Of a stretch of 18,635 nucleotides of DNA, positions 9,980 through 18,460 are shown one piece after another. The number at the start of each line of letters is the position of its first letter. Within the stretch, counting starts at the first letter, position 1. Below the pieces are notes generated by a model. The model was given only the letters and a program-made list of their open reading frames with translations, had not been told where the DNA came from and ran no database searches. The DNA is from Larix sibirica. Lineage: Eukaryota > Streptophyta > Pinopsida > Pinales > Pinaceae. The stretch spans positions 1 through 18,635 of the forward strand of contig NWUY0300108226.1 of assembly GCA_004151065.3 (NCBI GenBank), read 5' to 3'. Made by a program: the position numbers and the translations under genes.

Positions 9980-10299
9980 GGGCACCAATTCTGAGTGTGA
10001 GTCATACAAATCCTTCAATTTCTTCAAAACACCATAAGAATCTGTAGTGGATATGATATGATGACTCACCTCTTCACTTACTGTAGCAACAATCAATGCA
10101 TATGCTTTCTTGGCTTTATGCTTCCATGTTGCAAGATCTTTGTCTAGTGTACGTTTTGTAGGTTCAGTGCCATTCTTTCCTTCACAAATGCCATCCACAA
10201 ATCAATGAAGATGAGTGTGTGCTTGATCTTCCTCGACCATTTAGGATAGTTCTCTTTGTCATTGGGCACCACTTCGACAACAGAGACAAGATAACACAT
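9980..10299 (-). pseudogene. Copia gag N-terminal part, frameshifted and truncated
   Basis: From ATG at 10299 the minus strand reads MCYLVSVVEVVPNDKENYPK and then WSRKIKHTLIFIDLW, the usual copia gag start (a 'VP.....NY..W...m...L...dLW' pattern). At about 10199 one base is missing and the frame changes to DGICEGKNGTEPTKRT. It then runs DKDLATWKHKAKKAYALIVA and VSEEVSHHIISTTDSYGVLK, with KLKDLYDSHSELV, the conserved gag/UBN2-like helical region. The coding sequence stops at 9980, where TGATGGGCCC begins the gypsy LTR; the apparent TGA stop there is the first base triplet of that LTR. About 105 residues remain of a protein that would be several hundred long. The zinc knuckle and pol are not in the window. 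Confidence 0.75.
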
Positions 10300-11522
10300 C
10301 TTCAACAAATCCAATACTACAATCTACAAGCTTTTCAATACAATCTTTGTATGCAATACAATCTACACAATGGATATAGTGGAAAGTGATATGGAGTTTT
10401 GGATAGCATGCAAAGCTAAAAGTTTCTATGTCTCTATACACATTAAGAAAAAGAAAAGAAAAAAAACCATGCATTGTAGGTCGCCATGCATAACAAAGAG
10501 GCTATTAGTAACAAGGTTCGACTTGGGCATTAATAAGCAATTCAAGGCATTATATACCCATTACTTGAAACTATAATATATACTCAAGTCTTACATCTAA
10601 TGATAGATAACAAACGGAATGGTGATGAACCATAAACAATGCTCAACATTTTTGAAAGCATATGATTTATGCCGTGGGAGAAGAGGTAGCATGCAAAGAT
10701 GATAGCTCCATCCTCCAATCGAAGCTAAGTAATTTGACTAATTGTGGTGAACGCAGAGAAAAAAAAACAGAACTTTGCCTCCAATCAAATTCATTGTAAA
10801 CAATTGACGAAACTTGTGATTGATGGGATGAGTATAAAGGAATTTGACCTGAGATCACTACTCAACCAACATAATGGTAAAGGTTGTTCCTAAGGGAAAA
10901 TGATACATTGCAAGACAAATTGATAGTTTAAGTGGAATCCAAATAGCTGAAGAGGAATTTTGCTAGGGGAGATGTGGTAGCACACATAAGTGATAATAAA
11001 ATAATGCATAACAATGTGTAACTAATAACAATGCATAGGTAATACCATTGTAGAGGCAATAAAAATGCAAAGGTAAATAATACAACACATAGAGATGAAT
11101 GCCAATACAAGGTGCCCTCGAATGGATTTCTCTTATTGTGCAATGGCTCCCAGACCACTAAGAGTCCCCTTAGTACGCAGACCTTCAAGGGCGGAGGGAA
11201 AATTTAGTTATGGTCTCTCAACACAACACACAAATAAACTATAACACAAATTAGGGTTTATAGGATGTCGCAGATGCCAACCCAATGAGGATACATAACA
11301 TATGAGAGTAATATGTGCAGTGGGAATGCAAGAGTAACACAAAGGTGTATGTAGAGGTGTATGCAAATTGTGCTTGTAGAGGAGAGGATAACATGAATTA
11401 GGGTTTACAAAGGTAAGATGTAGGTCTAAGGCAACAATAACACATGTCCAATCTTTGGAAGAATCCCACAATGCTTAGGACAATACATAGACGACAAGAA
11501 ATCATGGAGTTTAAAGTCACAG
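10300..11522. other. Copia leader region, no gene recognised
   Basis: About 1.2 kb between primer-binding site and gag. Open stretches on both strands (for example minus 10928-11188 and 11208-11471) are hydrophobic or compositionally odd and carry no known motif. Contains two teloboxes in a 20-bp direct repeat (listed separately) and an AT-rich segment around 10990-11090 with several 'aatgca' words. May include an unrecognised solo repeat. Confidence 0.5.
11241..11407. repeat. Pair of 20-bp direct repeats each containing a telobox
   Basis: ataacacaaattagggttta (11241-11260) and ataacatgaattagggttta (11388-11407) match at 18 of 20 positions, 147 bp apart. Each holds TTAGGGTTT, i.e. AAACCCTAA on the minus strand, the plant telobox. 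Any binding role is unproven. Confidence 0.7.
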
Positions 11523-11535
11523 GGCTCTGATACCA
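11523..11535 (-). other. Copia primer-binding site (initiator tRNA-Met)
   Basis: Minus strand TGGTATCAGAGCC, the classic plant copia primer-binding site complementary to the 3' end of initiator tRNA-Met. It is preceded by CCTACTAG, a plausible LTR end, and sits upstream of copia gag on the same strand. Confidence 0.85.
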
Positions 11536-11702
11536 CTAGTAGGCCTAGAATAACTCCAATACTTGGAATGAATTGTATTGTATGTGAACCTTGCATAATA
11601 AATACATGAGGATTTGAACTTTGGTTTCATCTTCCAAGAGGTCAATTCTTATTCTCCTACAACTCTTCATATTTCCTAATAATAAAGATTAAGTTTCTAA
11701 CA
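11536..11702 (-). repeat. Candidate short copia 5' LTR
   Basis: The right border rests on TGTTAG at 11702 (minus), which would pair imperfectly with the CTACTA just before the primer-binding site. Length about 165 bp, short but known for copia elements. It contains an ATGTATTTATTATG stretch. The true LTR could instead extend past the LINE insertion into 18461-18635; without the 3' LTR this cannot be decided. Confidence 0.4.
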
Positions 11703-11762
11703 ATATCTCTAAATTTGTGTGTCCCATTGATTGAATTCGATAACTTATCAACATTAATATTC
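11703..11762. other. Flank between copia LTR candidate and LINE
   Basis: Sixty AT-rich bases continuous, before LINE insertion, with 18461-18635. Either pre-existing genomic DNA or the upstream part of a longer copia LTR. Confidence 0.5.
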
Positions 11763-11773
11763 TATTAAATTGT
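11763..11773. repeat. LINE target-site duplication, 3' copy
   Basis: tattaaattgt, identical to 18450-18460. It directly borders the poly(A) (T run on the plus strand) of the LINE; the last T may belong to either. Confidence 0.85.
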
Positions 11774-11806
11774 TTTTTTTCCAAGGCGAAAAAAATATCT
11801 TTTATT
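11773..11806 (-). terminator. LINE 3' end: AATAAA signal and poly(A) tail
   Basis: Minus strand AATAAA at 11806-11801, about 20 bases before an A8 run (11780-11773). The signal and the tail agree with an RNA-derived 3' end. Confidence 0.8.
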
Positions 11807-12065
11807 AAATAGGAAAAAGACGTGTCATACAATCACTTCCAACACCCTACAGGGCCAAAAGATGAGATTATCCACATACAGGGATTCTATATGTAATACT
11901 TATATTCCTTTTTTAAACATCACCTACGTGACAATATCTATGTCATAGAGCACAGGATACATATAATTAAGGTTGAACCCAAAACTGGTGGCAACTTTGA
12001 ACCGCAGATAGCATATGAAACATGCAGCGATCGACCGAGTCGAAGAACATTGAACCATAATATGG
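11807..12065 (-). other. LINE 3' untranslated region
   Basis: About 260 bases between the ORF2 stop (12068-12066) and the polyadenylation signal. No conserved coding motif; small open stretches are fortuitous. Confidence 0.7.
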
Positions 12066-12524
12066 TCAACAGAAGAAGAGTACATCATCTTCGACCAGCG
12101 CTCCCGCCAGGAATTCTTTATACTTGATCCTACCATCCATCAGTTCCAGCGCCTGTTTGGACAAGCCGTCCGCCTCCACACTGTAACAACAATAGATGAG
12201 TGTAAAATTCAAATGGCTAGCCCTGAGGATCATATTACATACCTTAGCCAACCAGTGTTCGAGAGATAGAGGCCGCAATCCAGCGGAACCACATGCCCAG
12301 TTGATTATGCATAGGGAGTTGCCGAAAATGTGTGAGATGTGAATATTTCGATTCTCCGCGAACCAGAGGAGGCCCCATAAGGCCAGAAGCTCCGATCGAG
12401 TATTGGAGCCCTGCCCAACACACATGTAGAGATGAAAGTAATGGTTACCGGACAGTTTTAAAATCATACCTGCCCCGTAGATGCCCAACCGGGCCGCACC
12501 GTCGAAGAAACCAATAGGATACAT
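12066..12524 (-). other. ORF2 C-terminal RNase H domain
   Basis: An open 152-residue block. Motifs: FFDGAARLGIYGAGM (first Asp), GQGSNTRSELLALWGLLWFA (Glu), HIFGNSLCIINWACG (relatives have FGDS; Asp is Asn here), and VEADGLSKQALEL (last Asp). This is the RVT_3/RNase H type known to have been acquired by plant L1 elements. It ends at the ORF2 stop. Confidence 0.88.
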
Positions 12525-15471
12525 GACATGATCATCCGGCCAGGGCGGGGCACAGGTAAGGTCACGAACAAGTGCACAAACAACATTAGCATGCTAGGTG
12601 TAGATCCTTGCCACCAACAGTGCAATACATGGTTGATTTACATTAAATAGCAGTTGATTGCAAGCACACCAAACTTCCCAGAGGGTGAAAAAAGCAATGT
12701 AAGTATCATCCTGTGAATGATAAGAAAAACCGTCTAAATTTGCCACAGTCGAAGGCAGATCCCAATCAAGAAGGGACTTCCATTGTTCGCGCAGGCAAGA
12801 CCACACATGCTGAAAAAAATTGCATCGACCAAATAGATGATTAATCTCCTATTCATCCCTTCTACACAGCAAACAAATGCCCGAGCCATTGAATCCATGC
12901 CTTTGAAGATTGTTCCATGTTAGAATTTTATTATGCAAGAGAAGCCAAACAAAACAGCTAACCTTCAAGGGAATCCTGTTATTCCAGACCAAAGCACCCA
13001 TGCCAGACACCCACTGAACCGTCAAATCCCTCACCAGATTGTCATATGCTAAACTCGTTGTAACGGTACCTTGTAAAGGATTGTTAGCCCAGATAAATCT
13101 ATCAGGTTCCTCCATTAAGTGAATCCCTGCTCCAAGCAAAGCTAGTCGATAAATAGACCATTCCTCGATAAGCTCAACAGGAAAATTAGTGATCTCGACC
13201 ATCCCCCACCTGTCAGATCCTCAGATGGTACCCACAAGTGTTTGAAAACAAAAAAACCCCGATCTTGCAAAGCCACAATTATGTCATAGGATAACTGAAA
13301 ACCTTCATCCATCCCTAAGATCAACTCAGACCCAATGGAGATCATATTACCATGACCGACCTTCCAGCAAAGAGAACGCTTGATAATAGGCATAGCTTTG
13401 AGCATACTATGCCATATAGTGGAACCACATCCGAGAGTACCATTGCAAGTACCCAAGCATAAACCAATCTCCAAACCTTTTAAGTATTTGGCCTGTACAG
13501 TGATTCCCCATAACCCTTTTTCGAAAAGACAACGCCATAAGCTCTTGGCACATAGAGCTAAGTTGAAATCCCTCAGGTCTTTAATGCTCCAACCACCTAG
13601 CAGTTTAGGTCTAGAGAGGATCTTCCAACAAGCTAGGTGTATCTTGAAGGACCTAGGCCGTCCTCCCCAAAGAAAACAAAAGATCATCTAACGCAACTTG
13701 TTTACAATACTGACAGGGACCATGAAAAGACTGAACTAGTAAACGGGAATAGATTGCAAGACCGACTGAACCAAGATGAGCCGACCTCCTAGGTAACCAT
13801 CGAGACGACCAGGTGTTGATTCTCCGAGCCACCTTTTTAATCAACCGTAACCAGTCCTTCCGACCATACGAGTTGGGCTTGATAAAGAAACCAAGATACA
13901 ACAGGGATTCACCCAATTTAACAAATTTATAAGGAAATGGGTCTTTCATAAAATCACAAAATGATAAATCATCACACTAATACGTGAAGGAGGATTTAGA
14001 GTCATTAATACCAACGCCGGAGGAATCACACAATATATCTAGGATTAAGTGGTACTGCATCTATTCAGCTTTGGTGCCCTTCCCAAAAAGTAGAACGTCG
14101 TCAACGAAAAAAAGATGGGAGATAAACAAAGATCTGACCACATGTACACCAGAGAGAAGCCCACTCAATTTTGCCTTATGAATCAATTGGCTAAATCCTT
14201 CCATAGCCAAAATAAAAAGGTACGGGGATAACGAGCATCCCTGCCTAAGCCCTTTGTTGCCATGAAAGAAATTAGTAGGCGAACCATTGATGAGCATTGC
14301 GAAACTGGCAGAAGAGTAACAGGCATAAATCCACTTAACCACCTTCGTCGAAAGACCAATCTGGATCAGAATGAAGCGTAGGAAGTCCCAGTCAACACAA
14401 TCATAAGCCTTATGCAGATCAAGTTTAAGAATAAAGGCATTCAATTTCTTAACTTTTATGGAATGCAAGCATTCCTGAGCAACCCCCACCGCATCAGAGA
14501 TTTGTCGGTTCTGAAGGAAAGCGAATTGTCCCTGGAAACAAAATGGCCCAGGATCGGCTTGATACGTTCAACAATGACCTTGGTAATAACCTTATAACAA
14601 AGATTGCACAACGATATTGGACGATATTCATCAAATTTTGTTGGCTTATCCACCTTAGGAATCAGAGTGATAAAGGTACGGTTCAACTGATGTGGGATCC
14701 AAGCCTTGGAGCGGGACTCGTCAATGGCCAACATCAGTTCGTCCCCCAAGATGTCAAAGAAGTGCATATAGAGCTCCGTGGTCATCCCATCAGGGCCCGG
14801 GCTCTTGTCGCTACTAAAGCCTTTTAAAATATTATTTACTTCCTCCTTAGTAACCGGGCGATCAATCACCTGGGCATCCTCTTCAAAGAAGTATCGAGGA
14901 AAGTTTCCAACCGTTCCAAGCTGTTGTAATAGCCCAAGTTCATTCTGCTTGGTATAAACCCCCCGAAAGTGATGAAGAGTGGCCTCTTTAATGGAGCTTT
15001 CATCGGTAACCAAAAGGTTATCATTATCCATAACATCCCATATAACATTATGAAGGCGCCATTGGTTGGCAAATCTCTGGAAATACTTAGTATTACGATC
15101 ACCCGCCAAGAGCCAGGTAGCACGGCTCTTCAACCTCCACTCCTCTTCAATAAATAAAAGGATCCGTTCCTTAGCCGCAAGTAGATTGTCCAAATAAGAG
15201 CGTTGCTCAATCGAGATCGGAAAGAGGTTCGAATCAACATGGAATTTTCGGATTTTACCCTCAATGTCCTCCAATTCCAAGAGGTCCCTTGACTTCTTGA
15301 TCTTCACCCATGACCGAATCAGGGATCTCAGCTTGTGTAACTTTTGAGTGAAACCGACTAATGATGGAGCTCTATCAGGTAGGTTCAGTTTCTCCAAGTT
15401 TCCCGAAACCAGCAACAGAACTCAGGGTCTTTTAAGAGTCCCAAATTGAACTTGAAAGGGAAATTTACAGG

Positions 15472-16180
15472 TCAATTCCCAAAATCCAGCTGTAATATAA
15501 CCGCCTTGTGATCCAAAATACCCACCGCGTATGACCACGAATGATACTTACCAAATAGATCACAAAGATCCTCTGCGAGCAGAAAACGATCCAAATGCTC
15601 GCCTACATAGTCAACCCCACAACGTCCATTAGACCAAGTCGGATACAAAGTGTGGGGAATCACATCCACCAAATGTGATTTATCAAAAAGATAAGAGAAA
15701 AACGCAGCCAGAGGGTCCAAAATTCTTCCAAAACCCCAAACCTCATCAGGGCACAACGTTAGATTACTGTTGCCAACAAGAATAAGAGAGGGATCACTGA
15801 GAAGTCCCGTAGACTCAAGTCTCTCCCAGAAATCCCTTCTCCCAGAGTAAGGGCCATAAACATTCAACACACGGATTTTAGGGTCACATCCGTGAAAAAA
15901 AACCTTCAACTAAAATACCGGCACAAGAGACAAATGAGCTAAAGTCTGTTAGCATGGGGTCCCATGCTACCAAAGTGCCCCTCGAGTGCCCGCAGGCATC
16001 CATAGCACAAACACGCTAATGCGGCTTCAGCTTAAGGAAGAAAGCGATAGCATCATCGACACAAATCATGGTTTCTTGCAAAAGCAGTAATGCAGGTTTA
16101 GACAGCTCTAGGAAGCGTTTAAGAGCTGCTCTCTTGGGGCCCCTGCCGAGGCCCCGAACGTTGAAGGAGACAAGCTGCAT
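15472..16180 (-). other. ORF2 endonuclease domain, catalytic site damaged
   Basis: AP-endonuclease-like domain. The expected Asn (FNVRG), Glu (QET), Tyr (NVYGPY) and C-terminal Asp-His (LDH) positions are present. The G-D-F-N motif reads VGNSNLTL, so the catalytic Asp is Asn. A T8 run on the coding strand (15902-15895) is one base too long to keep frame between ILVEGFF and HGCDPKIRVLN. Confidence 0.85.
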
Positions 16181-16182
16181 TA
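16178..16182 (-). promoter_or_regulatory. TAATG stop/start overlap coupling ORF1 and ORF2
   Basis: On the minus strand the ORF1 stop TAA (16182-16180) shares its last A with the ORF2 ATG (16180-16178). The same UAAUG arrangement drives reinitiation of ORF2 in the silkworm LINE SART1 (established for that family); use here is inference. Both frames are clearly assigned: ORF1 ends SPFPVP, ORF2 begins MQLVSFNVRG. Confidence 0.8.
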
Positions 16183-17800
16183 AGGGACAGGGAATGGGGA
16201 AGGCATACCTCTAAGAGCCTGGTTGGGAGATGACCGATTGAGACCTTTATCGAATAAGGAGGTGGCAGGAGGGTTTATAGAGCGGCCAAGCGGGATGGAA
16301 GGGGAAGACCCCCCCTTATCCCTCGCAGAATCCTTCTTCTTTTTGCGCACTTTATGGATAGGCACATTTCCCCTAGGGTTAGGAGAAATGAAGCCCTCCG
16401 AGAGGTCCGGAGTAGGGACAGAGGGAAAAGAGGTCAAAGGGGTAAGATGTTTCATCAAATGCTCAAAAGGAATAGGGGAGTCATAGATGGGCGACGAAGA
16501 GAGAGAGATATCGAGCCGAGGGAACTCTTGGCAAGGTGCCACTGGCGGCGAATGAGAAGCAGTAAGGGGGAAAGAAATGGGAACAACGCTCAACTCACAT
16601 GTATCAGACCAAGACCCGCCCGATTTTTTAGAAGGAGCAACCATATCACCACTTGAGCACGACTCTAACCCAAGGGAGGACCCCCCACCCAAGACCGGGG
16701 AGGTCACCACCGACCCCGACCCACGGTTCTCCTCCATTAAATAAGAATTCGCAAATAAAGAAAGAACCTCTGAAATGTCGGCCTTGGAATTTTTTTTTAA
16801 TAAAAAAGGGACAGCCTAAGTAAACTTACCCAACATAGCCAAATGCCGAGTGCTGGTCCAAGGGCAAGGAGTCCCAAACCCCTTCGTTAGGGGTATTAAC
16901 CTGTTTGACAGTGCCCTTCCGTTGCGACAAATCCACAGCATGAGTGCGACAAAAATCTTTGGAATGACCAACCCTGCAGCATTTGTGACAGCGGAAAGCA
17001 ATCTTCCAGTAGTCTAATTGCTGTATAAATGAACCGCCTTCCCAAATGATTTCAATTTCACCTGGCAGACCATCAGATGAGTCAATTTCCACGAGCATAC
17101 GGGGAGAAACCCTCTTAGCCCTTGTGAGCTGTTCCTCTTCCATCATAATGAAACGCCCAATCGAGTTGGCCACGGCCATAAAGCCTCCCAAAGTCCAATA
17201 GTGCATTGGAAAACCCGACAGAATGGTCCATAGGTGACTCTTTAGAAGTTTTTCCGACCTAGGGTCAAAACCGCTATGCCAGTGGGATAGGACCAGAGAT
17301 CCCGTACCATAAACCCAATAACGTTCCTCAATACAAACTCAGTCTTCTTCACTAAGAAATTGAAATATCAACCAACCATTAGTAAGGACCAACACCCTTG
17401 GCATATTGGTAATGAGGGGTTTCCAATGACAACGAATCCAAGCCAGCAAATCCGACCGTTTGAGGCGCATGTATTCAAACTTGCCCACTAAAGCTCTCTG
17501 GCTCAGAGCAAGCAACATATCCATTGTGATATGTTTGCCCAGAACACAAACAGGTCTCCCCTTCTTCTCTTTTTCAAATGCCAACTTTGGAGGGGGACGA
17601 AGGCCACCATCCTTCTTCAAGTTACCCCCAGCGTTCGTTCGACCAGACACGACTGGGTTTTGACCCGACAGCACCGTAGAAGTTGCCCTAGGACCAATAT
17701 CACCAGAAGTCAGGCGACCAGGGTCGTAGGAAACAAAATCCTTGGGATTAGACAGAATATCCCTCCCCACCGGGGCCCGAGGAGTCATCAACCCCACCAT
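16180..17800 (-). pseudogene. LINE ORF1: DUF4283-like, CCHC zinc knuckle, Pro/Ser-rich tail (broken)
   Basis: ORF1p binds element RNA. I chose ATG 17800 (MVGLMTPRAPVGRD); the frame is open further up but only with non-ATG starts. Domains: a variable N-terminus, then the DUF4283-like module with LGKHITMDMLLALSQRALVG, WIRCHWKPLITNMP and VLTNGWLIFQFLSEED, an in-frame TGA at 17341-17339, and in the same frame ERYWVYGTGSLVLSHWHSGF. Next comes a CCHC knuckle, CHKCCRVGHSKDFC (about 17000-16955), spacing C-x2-C-x4-H-x4-C. The frame ends at 16828-16826; a neighbouring frame runs on through LGKFT, a TAG at 16818-16816, and KNSKADISEVLSLFANSY into the last block (16737-16180). That block is Ser/Pro-rich with a basic VRKKKKDSARDK patch. 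So one TGA, one frameshift near 16830 and one TAG break the gene. Confidence 0.88.
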
Positions 17801-18449
17801 CCCAAACAAATAAATCAAGTGAAATACGACTGACAACAATAGACAGAATAGCAAAAAAAAAAGCTAGAAACCCAGGAACCGACAAGGTCTGGAACACACT
17901 GAAGACCACCCAAATGTCCAAATAACCGGGAAAGGGCCAAAATATCAATCATACAACCACCCAATGGTTCGAGACACCAGTCACAGAGGAAAGGACGACA
18001 AAAAACAAATAAAAAATGATAATATGTTCACACTTGTTTTACCTGGTTGGTACTAGGTTCAACTAGGCTGGTTGAACGGACTCCAGGGCCCTCTATAGGC
18101 ACATACTCCCATAGAATTGTGATTAAAAACATGAATTCCATAGAGGGCAATGATGGTCACTAAAAACGACCAAGGATGCAAATTGCTGATAACCAGAAAT
18201 AAGGAACGGGTCACCACTCGAGGTCATAGTGCGCCACCCCTGGTTCACAGGGTCCGCACTACCCACAGTCCACCATGGATAGCGCCGAGACCCTGATAGG
18301 GTTTCATGTTAGGGTTCAGAGCTCAAGTACCCATCCCTTCACAACATCAACGTTAGGGCTCCTGATTACCTGATATGTTCTGAAAACCAAATAAATGATA
18401 TTTTCCAATGACATGTTGCATATTCCTTTTTTGCAGCAACGGCGAGGCG
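17801..18449 (-). other. LINE 5' untranslated/promoter region
   Basis: About 650 bases from the 5' target-site duplication to the ORF1 ATG, with no coding motif. Contains two inverted repeats: gttcaac/gttgaac (18057-18063 and 18071-18077, 7-base loop) and gccctctat/atagagggc (18088-18096 and 18140-18148). LINE promoters are usually internal and lie here, but no promoter motif is recognisable. Confidence 0.65.
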
Positions 18450-18460
18450 TATTAAATTGT
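18450..18460. repeat. LINE target-site duplication, 5' copy
   Basis: tattaaattgt, 11 of 11 identical to 11763-11773, marking the LINE 5' end at 18449 (element starts CGCCTCGCCGTTGCTGC on the minus strand). AT-rich target, as expected for an L1-type endonuclease. Confidence 0.85.

Larger units (their letters stand above)
9980..11702 (-). mobile_element. 5' part of a Ty1/copia retrotransposon, interrupted by the gypsy element
   Basis: Three signals in the right order on the minus strand: a candidate short LTR (11702-11536), a primer-binding site complementary to initiator tRNA-Met (11535-11523), and a copia-type gag start (10299-9980). The gag stops exactly at the gypsy LTR border at 9979/9980, so the rest of gag and all of pol should lie to the left of the gypsy 3' end, outside the window. 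The PBS-to-gag distance of about 1.2 kb is long for copia, so an extra insertion in the leader or two different copia fragments cannot be excluded. Confidence 0.65.
12066..16180 (-). pseudogene. LINE ORF2: endonuclease, reverse transcriptase, RNase H (broken)
   Basis: ORF2p nicks the target and copies element RNA there. About 1,370 codons, normal for plant L1 with RNase H. Start MQLVSFNVRGLG at 16180 overlaps the ORF1 stop. Endonuclease (16180-15472): LLLLQET, RVLNVYGPYSGR, PTWSNGRCG, HLDRFLL and LDHKAV. Reverse transcriptase (about 15400-13980): SPGPDGMTTELY, FITLIPKV, EYRPISLCNLCYKVITK, AFILKLDLHKAYDCVDW, GLRQGCSLSPYLFIL and SHLFFVDDVLLFG, with all three catalytic Asp kept. Thumb/connection and zf-RVT: FCFLWGGRPRSFK, PKLLGGWSIKDLRDFNLALC, KILTWNNLQRHGF, ICLLCRRDE. 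RNase H: 12524-12066. Breaks: TAG 16016-16018, indel at 15895-15902, TGA 15472-15474, frameshifts near 15420, 14530, 13675 and 13200, TAG at 14061-14063, 13977-13979, 12849-12851 and 12594-12596. Confidence 0.92.
11774..18449 (-). mobile_element. Full-length but inactive L1-type LINE with RNase H
   Basis: A non-LTR retrotransposon of about 6.7 kb. From 5' to 3' on the minus strand: 5' untranslated region (18449 to about 17801), ORF1 (17800-16180), ORF2 (16180-12066) with AP-type endonuclease, reverse transcriptase, zf-RVT and RNase H, then a 3' UTR, AATAAA (11806-11801) and a poly(A) of 7-8 (11780-11773). A perfect 11-bp target-site duplication flanks it, so both ends are defined and it is not 5'-truncated, which is unusual because most LINE copies lose their 5' end. 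At least six in-frame stops and several frameshifts interrupt ORF2, and ORF1 is also broken. GC content is visibly higher than in the surrounding AT-rich DNA. Confidence 0.93.

Noticed and set aside
11251-11407. Interstitial telomeric repeat
   Set aside because: Only two isolated teloboxes, not a tandem TTTAGGG array.
10928-11471. Two hydrophobic minus-strand ORFs resembling small membrane proteins
   Set aside because: They lie in the copia leader between primer site and gag, show no conserved motif and have composition explained by T-rich sequence.
12332-12517. Plus-strand ORF antisense to the LINE RNase H
   Set aside because: Shadow of a clearly assigned minus-strand domain. The same holds for the other plus-strand ORFs between 13380 and 17833.
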